Shown here: positions 23,138-32,700 of the stretch, in pieces
Layout: each line of letters starts with the position of its first letter
Numbering within the stretch: the first letter of the stretch is position 1
NCBI RefSeq assembly: GCF_029911635.1
Contig: NZ_JARYTI010000034.1
Span: 1 to 52,394 of the forward strand
Reading direction: 5' to 3'
DNA from: Sphingomonas sp. AR_OL41
GTDB lineage: Bacteria > Pseudomonadota > Alphaproteobacteria > Sphingomonadales > Sphingomonadaceae
Length of the DNA: 52,394 nt
Translations under genes and position numbers: made by a program
Notes under the pieces: generated by a model
What the model saw: the letters and a program-made list of their open reading frames with translations, nothing else
What the model was told of the DNA's origin: nothing
Database searches by the model: none

Positions 23138-24157
23138 ATGACACACCGTGTTGCCTTTGCCCTGTTCGACGGGTTCCAGCTGCTCGACGCGACCGGGCCG
23201 GCCAGCGTCTATGGCAGCGCCAACGATGCGCTCACCGGCGTCTACGATACCGGCACCGCCGTACGCCACGATGCTGCCTATGAGGTGGTGATGGTCGCGA
23301 CGCGCGGCGGGCCGGTCACGAGCAGTTGCGGCGTCGCGGTGATGGCGACGGCGATCGGCGAGCTCGACCCGGCCAGCCTCGACAGCCTGTTCGTCGTCGG
23401 CGGCGAGGCCGGGGGCCTGCGCCGCGCCGGCGAGGATATAGCGCTGCGCGACTGGACGGGGGCGGTGCACGGCACCGCGCGGCGGATGGGATCGATCTGT
23501 TCGGGCAGCCTGTTGCTGGCGGAATGGGGATTGATCGGCACGCGCCGCGTCGCGACGCATTGGGGCGCGGTGCCGCATCTGCGCCGGCACTGGCCCGAGC
23601 TCGCGCTCGATAGCGAGGCGATCTTCGTCGAGGACGGGGCGCTGTGGACCTCGGCCGGGGTGACGACCGGGATCGACATGACGCTCGCGATGGTCGAGCG
23701 CGACCATGGCACGGGCGTCGCGCGCGCGGTGGCGCAGCGGCTCGTGCTCAGCGTCCGCCGGCCCGGCTGGCAATCGCAGTTCAGCCCGATGCTGGCGGCG
23801 CAGGCCAGCCGCGACGATCGTTACGCCGATTTGATCGCATGGATCGCCGCGCGGCTCGACCAACCGCTGCCGGTCGAGAGCCTGGCCGCGCGCGCCGGGG
23901 AGACGTTGCGCAGCTTCCACCGCTATTTCACCGCCGCGACGGGCGACACGCCGGCGCGCTTCATCAATCGCGCGCGGATCGACCGGGCGCGGGCGCTGCT
24001 CGAGGAAGGGCGCTCGCTCAAGCAGGTCGCCGGGCTGACCGGCTTCGCCAATGCCGCGCGCCTGTCAGCCGCGTTCGCGCGCGAACTCGGGCTGAGCGCG
24101 AGCAGCTATCGGACGGTGCATGGGCGGCATGGTGGTGGCAGCTCACCGCGGCCCTAG
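23138..24157 (+). CDS. GlxA-family AraC-type regulator
   Basis: This 339-residue regulator has a DJ-1/PfpI-like N-terminal domain (THRVAFALFDGFQLLDATGP, GSICSGSLLLAEWGLIG with the usual Cys, ATHWGAVPHL). A C-terminal AraC double HTH spans about 235-335 (FHRYFTAATGDTPARFINRA, GLTGFANAARLSAAFARELG). GlxA proteins use the amidotransferase-like domain to sense a small molecule. It is divergent from the isonitrile-hydratase-like gene, which shares the same fold as its sensor domain and is the likely target. ATG 23138 is preferred to the GTG at 23123. Confidence 0.87.
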   Translation: MTHRVAFALFDGFQLLDATGPASVYGSANDALTGVYDTGTAVRHDAAYEVVMVATRGGPVTSSCGVAVMATAIGELDPASLDSLFVVGGEAGGLRRAGEDIALRDWTGAVHGTARRMGSICSGSLLLAEWGLIGTRRVATHWGAVPHLRRHWPELALDSEAIFVEDGALWTSAGVTTGIDMTLAMVERDHGTGVARAVAQRLVLSVRRPGWQSQFSPMLAAQASRDDRYADLIAWIAARLDQPLPVESLAARAGETLRSFHRYFTAATGDTPARFINRARIDRARALLEEGRSLKQVAGLTGFANAARLSAAFARELGLSASSYRTVHGRHGGGSSPRP

Positions 24158-24170
24158 CCCCCCTGCCCGC

Positions 24171-24665
24171 TCACTTCACCCGGCAGCGCGCATTGCCCAG
24201 GCGCCGATAGGCGGCGTGGAATTTGGGCATGCTTTCCGATCGCCCGCCGAAATCATGCCCGTCACCAAGCCATAATTCGAAGCTGGGTGCGGCGTCGTCA
24301 GTCAGCAAATCATTGTAGATTTCGATGTTCTTCTGCGCATCACCCCATTTGCCATGGCCGCGCAGCGTATCGTCACCACCGGCATGGCGGGCGAGGAAGC
24401 GGAACAGCACGCTGCCGCAATTGCCGCGATCGTCCACGCTGACCCCACAGAAATCGCGCCCGCACGATGCGATATCGATCGTCTTGTAGAGGCGGCCGCG
24501 CGCGGTGAAGACGGGGCGGTCTTCGGCGACGGTCCAGCGCCCGAAATAAGGCGATGCCGCTGCGGGTGCCGCGGCGCCGCGCGCCGGGCCGAACAGCGCC
24601 GCCGCGCCCAGCGCGACCAGCAGGAACATCGACAAGCGGACGCAGGCGTGGGAAAGGGCCGGCAT
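24171..24665 (-). CDS. Secreted protein of unknown function
   Basis: This 164-residue protein has a clear signal peptide (about 1-33, LSMFLLVALGAAALFGPARG, then AAA). The mature part starts PYFGRWTVAED and contains IASCGRDFCGVSVDDRGNCG, three closely spaced cysteines, and a final Cys near the C-terminus, suggesting disulphides. The general pattern (small beta-rich domain with GRW and CG...CGV) recalls DUF2147-type periplasmic proteins, but the match is weak. The start has an excellent SD (GAGGAG). Its ATG lies in a CATG whose opposite strand is the start of the DUF2306 gene. Confidence 0.7.
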   Translation of the reverse strand: MPALSHACVRLSMFLLVALGAAALFGPARGAAAPAAASPYFGRWTVAEDRPVFTARGRLYKTIDIASCGRDFCGVSVDDRGNCGSVLFRFLARHAGGDDTLRGHGKWGDAQKNIEIYNDLLTDDAAPSFELWLGDGHDFGGRSESMPKFHAAYRRLGNARCRVK

Positions 24666-25314
24666 GTTATTCTCCTCGCGGGAAACGGTTGGCGCCAACG
24701 ACCCGGTCAGGCTTGTTATCGTTGCGCTGGCCTTAACAGCCGTTCTGGCATTTGTAACCTACACCGCCGCCCGGGGCATGGCGGCAGCCTTTGCCCATGA
24801 CGATTTTCCCGAAGGTCTTGCGGTCAAGGTCGAGCTGCTGCCGCTGGTCTTTCCGCTCCACATGATCACCGGCGCGCTCGCGCTGCTGATGCTGCCGCTG
24901 GTCATCGCGCTGCGGCGGTGGCCGCGCTGGCATCGCCGCGTCGGGCGGATCGCGGCGCTCGATGTGCTGGTCGCCGGGGTGACGGCGTTTCCGGTGGCGT
25001 GGGTGGCGCCGGTCACCTTGTGGTCGGCGGCAGGCTTCACCGCGCAGGCGGCGACGTGGCTCGCGCTGCTGGCGCTGGGCATCCACAACATCCGCCATGG
25101 CCGGGTCGCGGCGCACCGCGCCTGCATGGTGCTGATGGTTGCCACCACATCCGGCGCGGTGTTCTTCCGCATCTTTCTGGCGCTGTGGGCGATGTTCGGC
25201 ACGGCGCGCCGGTTCGAGCGTTTTTATGCCGCCGACGCCTGGGTCGCATGGTTGTTGCCGTTGGTGGCGACCGCGCTGCTGCTGCGGGGTACGGCGCGCA
25301 CGCACTCGGGCTGA
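24664..25314 (+). CDS. DUF2306 membrane protein
   Basis: This 216-residue protein has five to six transmembrane helices. Its first loop contains DDFPEGLAVKVELLPLVFPL-HMITGALALLMLP and a later RWHRRVGRI, followed by AHRACMVLMVATTSGAVFFR. This is the DUF2306 pattern, with the conserved His residues in helices that suggest a heme or quinone site. The function is unknown. GGAAAGGG lies just before the ATG at 24664, which overlaps the start codon of the divergent secreted-protein gene within one CATG, leaving no intergenic DNA. Confidence 0.8.
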   Translation: MLFSSRETVGANDPVRLVIVALALTAVLAFVTYTAARGMAAAFAHDDFPEGLAVKVELLPLVFPLHMITGALALLMLPLVIALRRWPRWHRRVGRIAALDVLVAGVTAFPVAWVAPVTLWSAAGFTAQAATWLALLALGIHNIRHGRVAAHRACMVLMVATTSGAVFFRIFLALWAMFGTARRFERFYAADAWVAWLLPLVATALLLRGTARTHSG

Positions 25315-25375
25315 GCGCGGGCTTGTCGAACGGTGTCGGCGGTGGCGCAAGCGGTAGAGCAGCGACGCCGCTGCC

Positions 25376-26350
25376 TCAATGATCCGGCACGGCGGGTGGC
25401 GACGCGGTGACCTTTCCAAGCCAGAAGAAGCCGTCATAGTCGATGTCCGGCTTCTCGTGCGGAAAGGCTTGCAGCGAGACGAACGGCGTCCTGTGCAGAT
25501 CGGGCAGATCCCGCGTCGGGTGACTGCCACACTCGACGGCATCGCCCGGAATCGGCTTGCCGGCTTCCGGCACCACACCCTGCTTCAGCCGGCAATTCCA
25601 CAGCGCGCCCCCGGCGATCCGCATGTCGAGCGAAACCACCGCCTCGGGCGGCGCAAGCTGCATGACCATCGGGCTGAAGGTGAAGCCCCCGCGCTCGACC
25701 GGTCGCTTGCCGGCGTGGAGGTTGCCGACCAGAACGAGCACATGATCATAGGGTTGGGCGCCCGCGGCATCGCGAATGTTCTCGGCTTGCGCCGCCTCAT
25801 GCGGCCCCTGCCCCGGCAGCGCGCCAAATCGCGCACGTTGCGCATCGTCGCGCGCGCCGTTGAAGGCGACGATACCGATCGCGGCGCCCTGTTCCTTCAG
25901 TGCGTGCAGGCGCACCAGCAGCGCGAGCATCGCCGTGCTGGCGACGCCGTCGGTGCGCCCCGCCCAGCCCGCCTTTTGCAGCGCGACGGCAAACTGTTCG
26001 TGCGGCAAACGCCACGCGGCCTGAAAGGCGGCGTCGTTGGTCGAACCATGCTCGACCGCAACGAGGATCCTTTCGCCCCGCGCCGCAAGGGCACAGGCAA
26101 CCGTACCGACAAAGGCGGGCGATTCCGTCGATCCGTGCATTTCCCCGAAGACCACATAGCGCGGCCTACGGCGCTCGACCTGCGCCCAACCCGTCGGCAG
26201 GACGCAGTCGGGCCCCGTTGCTTGCGGACGATAGGCTTTGGCGGCCCCGACACTGTGAGCCTGTGTGGCGGGCGCATTCTGTGCCCGGGTTGTCGTCACG
26301 GCGACGACCATGCCGATCGACAGGACGGCGATGAAAAGAGCTTTCAGCAC
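25376..26350 (-). CDS. Secreted ChaN/TraB-like protein
   Basis: This 324-residue protein has an N-terminal signal segment (LKALFIAVLSIGMVVAVTTT, then RAQ). Its core has YVVFGEMHGSTESPAF, VAVEHGS and LVLVGNLHAGK. The GE-x-H-x-x-E and G-N-x-H-A motifs are typical of the ChaN/TIKI/erythromycin-esterase-like group, which uses these His and Glu residues to bind heme, metal or substrate. The role here is unknown. GTG at 26350 is chosen since AAGGGGG lies 7 bases upstream and the signal peptide then starts normally; an ATG at 26428 would add an unusual Arg/Cys-rich tail. It lies downstream of the two-component pair on the same strand, 92 bases away. Confidence 0.7.
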   Translation of the reverse strand: MLKALFIAVLSIGMVVAVTTTRAQNAPATQAHSVGAAKAYRPQATGPDCVLPTGWAQVERRRPRYVVFGEMHGSTESPAFVGTVACALAARGERILVAVEHGSTNDAAFQAAWRLPHEQFAVALQKAGWAGRTDGVASTAMLALLVRLHALKEQGAAIGIVAFNGARDDAQRARFGALPGQGPHEAAQAENIRDAAGAQPYDHVLVLVGNLHAGKRPVERGGFTFSPMVMQLAPPEAVVSLDMRIAGGALWNCRLKQGVVPEAGKPIPGDAVECGSHPTRDLPDLHRTPFVSLQAFPHEKPDIDYDGFFWLGKVTASPPAVPDH

Positions 26351-26442
26351 GCGCGGCCCCCTTGTCGTGCGGCGTGATGGCTCAGGAACGCTCAACCGGC
26401 CGCAGACGCCACATACATCAATTGCCATGGAAAATCAGGCTG

Positions 26443-26814
26443 CTATTCCCAGCCCGCCGTCGCGCCCGTGATCTCCGCGAGCAGCACCGCCAGATCGACC
26501 GGTTTTTCGAGCACCGACAAGGCGCCGGCAGCGATCGCCTCGGCCTTGAGTGCCTGATTGGCATGGCCCGTGATCAGGATGATCGGCATCGCCGCCGCCT
26601 CCTGGGTGAGCAGGCGGGTCAGTTCGATTCCGTCCATGCCAGGCATACGGACGTCGCAGATCAGGACGCCGCGTTGCCCGCGCCCGCGCGCCAGGAAATC
26701 GGCCGCATCGACATAGTCCGCGACGCGAAAGCCCTTCACCTCCAGCGCGAAGAGCAGCGCGGTCCGCACCGCCGCGTCATCGTCAACCACATGAACCGTC
26801 CACGCCATCGTCAT
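26443..26814 (-). CDS. Single-domain response regulator (FixJ-type receiver)
   Basis: This 123-residue protein is only a receiver domain: D11-D13 acidic pocket, phosphoacceptor D54 in LICDVRMPGMDG, the Thr in ILITGHA, and Lys in VLEKPVD. It has no DNA-binding output, so it should act as a phosphate relay, sink or protein-protein switch. Its ATG overlaps the stop of the kinase gene (ATGA), giving a coupled two-component pair. Confidence 0.88.
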   Translation of the reverse strand: MTMAWTVHVVDDDAAVRTALLFALEVKGFRVADYVDAADFLARGRGQRGVLICDVRMPGMDGIELTRLLTQEAAAMPIILITGHANQALKAEAIAAGALSVLEKPVDLAVLLAEITGATAGWE

Positions 26815-28433
26815 GCCGTGGCCTGCGGCGCAGACGCCGTGGCCTGCGGCGCAGACGCCGTGGCCTGCGGCGCAGACAGGGGCAAGGTGAAGCGGAAGGT
26901 CGCGCCAAACCCGGCGTCATCATCGACCCAGATCTTGCCGCCATGGCCTTCGACGATGGTGCGGCAGATCGACAGGCCGACGCCCATGCCCTTCAGCCCC
27001 TTGGTGCTGATGAAGGGCTCGAACAGGCGCCCCGCCACCGCTGCGGCGATCCCCGGGCCGTTGTCGGCGACGGACACCATCACCATGCCGTCCGCGGCCC
27101 GGCCCGTCCTGACGTGCAGCGTCGCGTCCGTCGTCTCGGCCATCGCGTCCATCGCGTTGCGCACGAGGTTGACGATGACCTGTTCGATCTGCACCGCATC
27201 GACCAGCACCGGCAGATCGTGCGCGTCGTGCACGATCGACGTCGCGATACCGGCTTCGCGCGCGCCAACCAACGCCAGGTCGCACGCCTCGTCGACCAGC
27301 CGGGGCAGGTTTTCGGACCGCCTTACCGCATCGCCGCCCGAGACGAAGGAGCGTAGCCGACGGATGATATCGCCGGCACGCAGGCACTGGTCCTTGGCGA
27401 GCCCGAGCGAGCGCGTCACCGGCCCGTCGTAACGACCCCGCGCGAGCAGCGCCGTGCTGCCGTCGAGATACAATGCGATCGCGGCGAGCGGCTGGTTGAT
27501 CTCATGCGCGATCGCGGTCGCCATTTCGCCCATCGCCGAGCGCCGCGAGACATGGAGCAGTTCCTTGGAGAGCTGTTTGCGCTCGGTGATGTCGATCGAC
27601 ACGCCGACCATGCCGGCAATCCCGTCATCGACATCGCGGAACGGGACCTTTGTCGACAGATAGACGCGCGCGCCCCGGTCGGGGTGATGGACCACCTCCT
27701 CGAGCTCGCGCGCCGCGCCCGATTCCATCACAAGACGATCGTTCGCCATCACCAGCTCGGCCTGGCGCGGATCGGCGAGAAAGTCGTCGTCGCGCCTGCC
27801 TTCGACGGCGGGCCACTCCTTGCCGATCAGATCGAGCGTGGCCTTGTTGGCGAGCAGCAGACGGCCGGAGCGATCCTTGGCGTAGATCGGCCCCGGCATG
27901 GTCTCGACCAGCGTATTGAGCAGCGCGAGCGAGCGATGGCGGTGCTGCTCCGCCACGCGCAGTTCGCCCTCGGTGCGATCGACCCGGGCGGACAGCGCCG
28001 CTCGCGCCGCATCGAGCGCGGCCATGGTCTGGCGGTGCGCCGCAATCTCGCGCTGCAGCGATTCGAGCGAGGGAAGCTTCAGCGCCTGCGGGATGAGCGC
28101 GATCAGGAAGCCGGCCGTGGCCATCGAGACGATCGCCGTGGCCGCCTTGAGCCAGCCTTCGGCGACGTACATCGGCAGCCACAGCACGACGATACTGGCG
28201 ACGTGCGTCAGGCCGCAAAAGGCGATGAAGGCGGCGAACAGCAGCGCCAGCGCCCTGTGCTTCTGTTCAAGATCGTTGCGGTTGCGGACGAAGCGCCACA
28301 GCGCGAAGGGGATGGTGAAATAGGCAAGCGCGATCAGCCCGTCCGAAACGACGTGGAGCGACATGAGCCCGGGGCGCCACATCAGGCACATGCCGTGGGG
28401 CATGAACATCTCGAACTGAGCGTTCCAATCCAT
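26811..28433 (-). CDS. Histidine kinase with ethylene-receptor-like membrane sensor and PAS domain
   Basis: This 540-residue kinase starts with three transmembrane helices. The first contains SDGLIALAYFTIPFAL (D31, Y38) and the second ends FAAFIAFCGLTH (C73, H77). In plant ETR1 the equivalent D25, Y32, C65 and H69 line the copper/ethylene site, with the same spacing. A helical linker, a PAS domain (about 165-290, NTLVETMPGPIYAKDRSGRL), a HisKA box (ATAIAHEINQPLAAIALYLD) and a HATPase with N, G1 and G2 boxes (NLVRNAMDAM, DNGPG, GMGVGLSICRTIVEGHGG) follow. The tail is a 7-residue triple repeat. It should phosphorylate the coupled receiver protein. Ligand binding is inferred from conservation only. 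Confidence 0.88.
   Translation of the reverse strand: MDWNAQFEMFMPHGMCLMWRPGLMSLHVVSDGLIALAYFTIPFALWRFVRNRNDLEQKHRALALLFAAFIAFCGLTHVASIVVLWLPMYVAEGWLKAATAIVSMATAGFLIALIPQALKLPSLESLQREIAAHRQTMAALDAARAALSARVDRTEGELRVAEQHRHRSLALLNTLVETMPGPIYAKDRSGRLLLANKATLDLIGKEWPAVEGRRDDDFLADPRQAELVMANDRLVMESGAARELEEVVHHPDRGARVYLSTKVPFRDVDDGIAGMVGVSIDITERKQLSKELLHVSRRSAMGEMATAIAHEINQPLAAIALYLDGSTALLARGRYDGPVTRSLGLAKDQCLRAGDIIRRLRSFVSGGDAVRRSENLPRLVDEACDLALVGAREAGIATSIVHDAHDLPVLVDAVQIEQVIVNLVRNAMDAMAETTDATLHVRTGRAADGMVMVSVADNGPGIAAAVAGRLFEPFISTKGLKGMGVGLSICRTIVEGHGGKIWVDDDAGFGATFRFTLPLSAPQATASAPQATASAPQATA
26815..26877. repeat. Three perfect 21-bp tandem repeats
   Basis: The 21-base unit GCCGTGGCCTGCGGCGCAGA-C occurs three times in exact tandem. 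It encodes the final residues of the histidine kinase as repeats of SAPQATA, ending right at the stop codon. Such a repeat can gain or lose units in steps of seven residues without changing frame. Confidence 0.9.
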
Positions 28434-28642
28434 CTTCCGCGCCGCCTTAATCGGTCAGTGTCGGGGCAGTTGCTGGACCGTCGCTGCCTTGGGCGGCGGA
28501 CCCAGCAAGACCGGCCAAACGAAAGGGATAGAAGCGCAACACGGGGATTGAAACAGTATTTGCGGTTGCCAGGCGATGACGAACGAAATGGCGGAACTGC
28601 CAAAGTAGCGACGGCTTCGTAACAGCGGGCGGGCGCGGAGAA

Positions 28643-29275
28643 CTACGCCAGCATTATCGGCACGTCGCCAGGACGCCATGCCGCGACCCTGAGCATCGCA
28701 CGGTCGAACAAGGGCGAGGCGACGTGGCGCGCCAGCCACGCCCGGACCCGCGGCACGGCCTGCGCGTCGAACCAGTCGCGATCGACGGCGGCGAATTGGC
28801 GCACGAAGGGCATGATCGCGATATCGCTGAGCGCACGCGCGTCGCGGCTCAGATTGACGTGCACCGCGAGCCGCCGTTCCAGCGTGTCGAGCAACGCCAG
28901 CCCGGCATCGCGGTGCGCGATCGGCTCGGCGGCGTGGCGCTCGGGATATTTATAGCGGTCGAGATCCTGTTTGAAGGCGCCGTCGAAGCCGGCGATCAGC
29001 GCTGCGTCATCGCCGGCGCGCCAGCCTTCGGGGTCGTTCCGTGCCAGCGCCCAGCGCATGATGGCAAGGCTCTCGTCAATCACGCTGCCGTCGGCAAGCA
29101 CCAGCACGGGCACGGTCGCCTTGGGCGAGGCGGCGAGCATTGCTGCAGGTTTGCTGCGCAACATCACCTCGCGCAGTTCGACCGGCACGGCGGCGGCGAT
29201 GAGCGCCATCCGCGCGCGCATCGCATAGGGGCAACGCCGGAAACTGTAGAGAATGGGTACCGCGTCAGCGGTCAT
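28643..29275 (-). CDS. Glutathione S-transferase family protein
   Basis: This 210-residue protein has an N-terminal thioredoxin-like domain (PILYSFRRCPYAMRARMALI, a CPYxxR active site; KATVPVLVLADGSVIDESLA with the cis-Pro and ES glutathione site). A helical C-terminal domain follows (SDIAIMPFVRQFAAVDRDWF). This is a standard cytosolic GST of the Omega/YfcG-like type, using glutathione for conjugation or reduction. The ATG at 29275 starts 11 bases inside the RNase H-like gene, so the two are coupled. The longer upstream frame is the RNase H gene read out of frame. Confidence 0.88.
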   Translation of the reverse strand: MTADAVPILYSFRRCPYAMRARMALIAAAVPVELREVMLRSKPAAMLAASPKATVPVLVLADGSVIDESLAIMRWALARNDPEGWRAGDDAALIAGFDGAFKQDLDRYKYPERHAAEPIAHRDAGLALLDTLERRLAVHVNLSRDARALSDIAIMPFVRQFAAVDRDWFDAQAVPRVRAWLARHVASPLFDRAMLRVAAWRPGDVPIMLA

Positions 29276-29684
29276 GCAGCCGCGCCAGCGCGATGCCGGC
29301 GAGATTCTGCGCGCGCTTGATGTAACGCACGCGCGGGCGGGGACCCGGCGGCAACAGCGCGAGCAACGCCTCGCGATAGGCCAGCGCCGCACCGCGACAC
29401 GGCGCCGAACCATTGGCCTGCGCCACCACCGAGGCGGCATCGCCGAGCAGCACGAAATCGATGAGCCCGAGCGATTGCGCGACCTCGGCGGCATGGATCA
29501 GCGCGCGCCATTCGGCATCAAAGCTCGAGCCCTGGCCGATCGCCGGCAGCACATGCGCCGCGCCGCGCACCACCGCGGCGACCTCCATCGCGCCGGGATT
29601 GGGGCGGCAGCCGCCGTCGAAATAGACCTTCACGCTGCGTGACGGCGCTGCGGGTCGCGGATCGGGCAAGGAGGCGGTGCTCAT
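29265..29684 (-). CDS. RNase H-like protein with altered active site
   Basis: This 139-residue protein has the RNase HI layout. VKVYFDGGCRPNPGAMEVAA carries the first catalytic Asp and GG-x-x-x-NPG turn, DAEWRALIHAAEVA the Glu, and FVLLGDAASVV the second Asp. At the C-terminus the usual N-x-x-A-D-x-L-A is NLAGIALA, so the fourth catalytic acid appears replaced by Gly. It may be a weak or inactive nuclease, or bind RNA/DNA hybrids only. It is coupled to the GST gene by an 11-base overlap. Confidence 0.8.
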   Translation of the reverse strand: MSTASLPDPRPAAPSRSVKVYFDGGCRPNPGAMEVAAVVRGAAHVLPAIGQGSSFDAEWRALIHAAEVAQSLGLIDFVLLGDAASVVAQANGSAPCRGAALAYREALLALLPPGPRPRVRYIKRAQNLAGIALARLHDR

Positions 29685-29712
29685 CGCCCCCCGCCTAGCG
29701 CGTCTTGCGGCG

Positions 29713-29740
29713 AAGGGAAGCGGCGATTGGCCGCCCCCTT
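29713..29740 (-). terminator. Possible terminator after the RND gene
   Basis: GCGGC-GATTG-GCCGC forms a stem, extended by a second short helix (AGGG/CCCTT with a 2x2 internal loop). It lies just past the RND stop (29751). No T-run follows, so intrinsic termination is uncertain. Confidence 0.3.
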
Positions 29741-29750
29741 GCCGAGCAAG

Positions 29751-32700
29751 TTACTCCGCCGGCTGCGGCGCCTCGCCGTGATGCCCGATCACGCCGGCCG
29801 GCCCGCCGATCCGGCCTGCCGCCGGATCATGCCCGATCACCGTGCTGCCATCGTCGCCGGGGCGATAGGTCAGCAGGCGACGGCCGAGCTTCGGCCCGAT
29901 CCAGCGCTCGACCCCGACCGCGAGGCTGAAGCTCGCCGGCACGATCACCAGCGTCAGCAGCGTCGAGAGCGACAGGCCGCCGATCACGGTGATGCCCATC
30001 GGAACGCGCGACGAGCCGTCGCCGTTGAGCGCCAGCGCGGTCGGCATCATGCCGGCGACCATCGCCACCGTGGTCATGACGATCGGCTGGGCGCGCTTGT
30101 GCCCGGCATCGAGGATCGCCTCGAACACCGCCACGCCCTTGTTCATCTCCTCGAGCGCGAAATCGATCAGCAGGATCGAGTTCTTGGCGACGATGCCGAA
30201 CAGCATGATGATGCCGATATAGACCGGCATCGAGATCGGCGTGCCGGTGAGGAGCAGGCCGATCAATCCACCCAGCGGCGCGAGCAGCAGCGAGCCCATA
30301 TTGACCAGCGGCGGCAGCACGCGGCGATAGAGCAGCACCAGCACCGCGAACACCAGGAAGCAGCCCGCCAGCAGCGCGATGATGAAATTCGTCAGCATCT
30401 CCGCCATCCACTTGTCCTGGCCGACGACGAGTTCGCCAACGCCCATCGGCAGGTTCTGCATGATCGGCAGCTTGTGGATTTCGGCCTGGGCGGTGCCGCT
30501 GACGACGCCGCGTGCAAGGTCTGCGCCGATTGTCAGCTGGCGCTTCTGCGCGACGCGCTGGATTTGCGTCGGACCGGCGCCGAGGCTGACCTCGGCGACG
30601 AGGCTGAGCGGGACAGAGGCGCCGGTCGATGTCGCCACCGGCAGGTTGCTGATCGTCGACAGGCGCTGGCGCGCATTCTGGTCTAGCGCTACGCGGATCG
30701 GCACCTGGCGATCGGTGAGCGAGAATTTCGCGCTGTTCTGGTCGATGTCGCCGAGCGTCGCGATGCGGATCGCCGAGGACAGCGCCTGCGTCGTCACGCC
30801 GAGATTGGCGGCGAGATCGAGCCGCGGGGTGATGACGATTTCGGGGCGCAGCAGATTGCCCTCGATGCGGGGTGCGACGATATCGGGCAGCTTCGCCATC
30901 TGGTCGACCAGCTGGATCGCAGTGGCAGTCAGTTGCTTGGGATCATCGCCACCGAGCACGATCGACAGCTGGCGTGCGCTGCCGCCCCAGCCGCCCTGCG
31001 AGCGGAAGGCGACGCGGGCATCGGCGATCGTCGCCAGTTGCGGCGAGAGCTGCTGCTCGAACTGCGCGCTCGTCAGCTTCTTGCCCGGGCGGTAGAGCGC
31101 GGTCACCTTGCCGCTGCCGACCGAGGCGCGGGCATAGACATGGCCGACATCGGGCTGCGCCTGGAACAAAGCGGCCACCTCGTTCACCACTACCTGGGTC
31201 TGCGCCAGCGTCGTGCCGGGGACCATGGTGATCTGCGCGGTCGATGAGTCGAGGTCGCGATCGGGCTGGAAGGTCTTGGGCATGTAGACGAACAGCCCGA
31301 TGGTCAGCGCGAGCGACAAGGTGCCCGCGACCACCGCCGACCAACGGTGCCGGAGCGTCCAGCGCAGCACGCTCATATAGACGTCCATCATCCGGCCTTC
31401 GCCGTGCGACTGGTGGCCCTTGGCCTTGAGGAAATAGGCCGCGAGCATCGGCGTGATGAGCCGCGCGACGGCGAGGCTGATCAGCACCGAGACGACGACG
31501 GTGAGGCCGAAATTCTTGAAGAACTGCCCCGACACGCCGGGCATCAGGCCAACCGGCAGGAACACCGCGACGATCGACATGGTGGTGGCGAGCACCGCAA
31601 GGCCGATCTCGTCGGCGGCGTCGATCGATGCCTGATAGGCGGATTTGCCCATCCGCATGTGCCGCACGATATTCTCGATCTCGACGATCGCATCATCGAC
31701 CAGCACGCCGGCAACGAGGCTCAGCGCCATCAGCGTCATGTTGTTGAGCGTGAAGCCGAGCAGGTCCATGAACCAGAAGCTCGGGATCGCCGAGAGCGGG
31801 ATGGCGAGCGCCGAGATGATCGTCGAACGCCAATCGCGCAGGAACAGGAACACCACGATCACGGCGAGGATCGCGCCCTCGACCATCGCCTCCATCGCGG
31901 CGTCATATTGCGCCTTGGTATATTTGACGCTGTTCGAGATCATCTGGAAATGGACTTGCGGGTTGCGCTTCTCGAGCCCGGCGAGCTTCTTCTGCGCTTC
32001 CTGGAACACCGTGACGTCGGAACCACCCTTGGCACGCTGGAAGTCGAAGCTCAGCACCTGGCGGCCGTCGAGCGCCGAGGCGCTGCGCTGCTCGGCATAG
32101 AGATCGCGCACCTGGCCGAGATCGGCGATGCGCACGGTGCGCCCGCTGCCCATGCTGATCTGCACCTGGCCGAGCGTATAGGCGGTGCTGGCATTGCCGA
32201 GCACGCGCACCGACTGTTCCGACCCGGCGATTTCGGCGCGGCCGCCGGCGGCGTTGAGATTGACCTGGCGCAGCTGCTGATTGACCTGGCTGGCGGTGAC
32301 GCCCTGCGCCTGGAGCTTGAGCGGATCGAGGATGACGCGGATCTCGCGGCTGACGCCGCCGTTGCGATCGACCTGCGCCATGCCCGGGACCGACAGCAGC
32401 TCCTTGGCCACGGTATTGTCGATATACCAGCTGAGCTGCTCGATCGTCATGTCGGTCGAGATCGCGGCGTAGCTCGCCAGATCCTGACCCGTCGTATTGG
32501 CGCGGCTGACCTGCGGCTCGAGGATGCCATCGGGCAGGTCGCTGCGGATCTGCTGCACGGCCGAGCGCACATCCTCGACCGCGCGGTCGATCGGCGTGCC
32601 GAGCGCGAGCTGCACGACCGTGGTCGAGCTGCCTTCCTGGACGGTCGAATCGATCTCGTCGATGCCCTGCAGGCTGCGCACCGCCGCCTCGACCTTGGTC

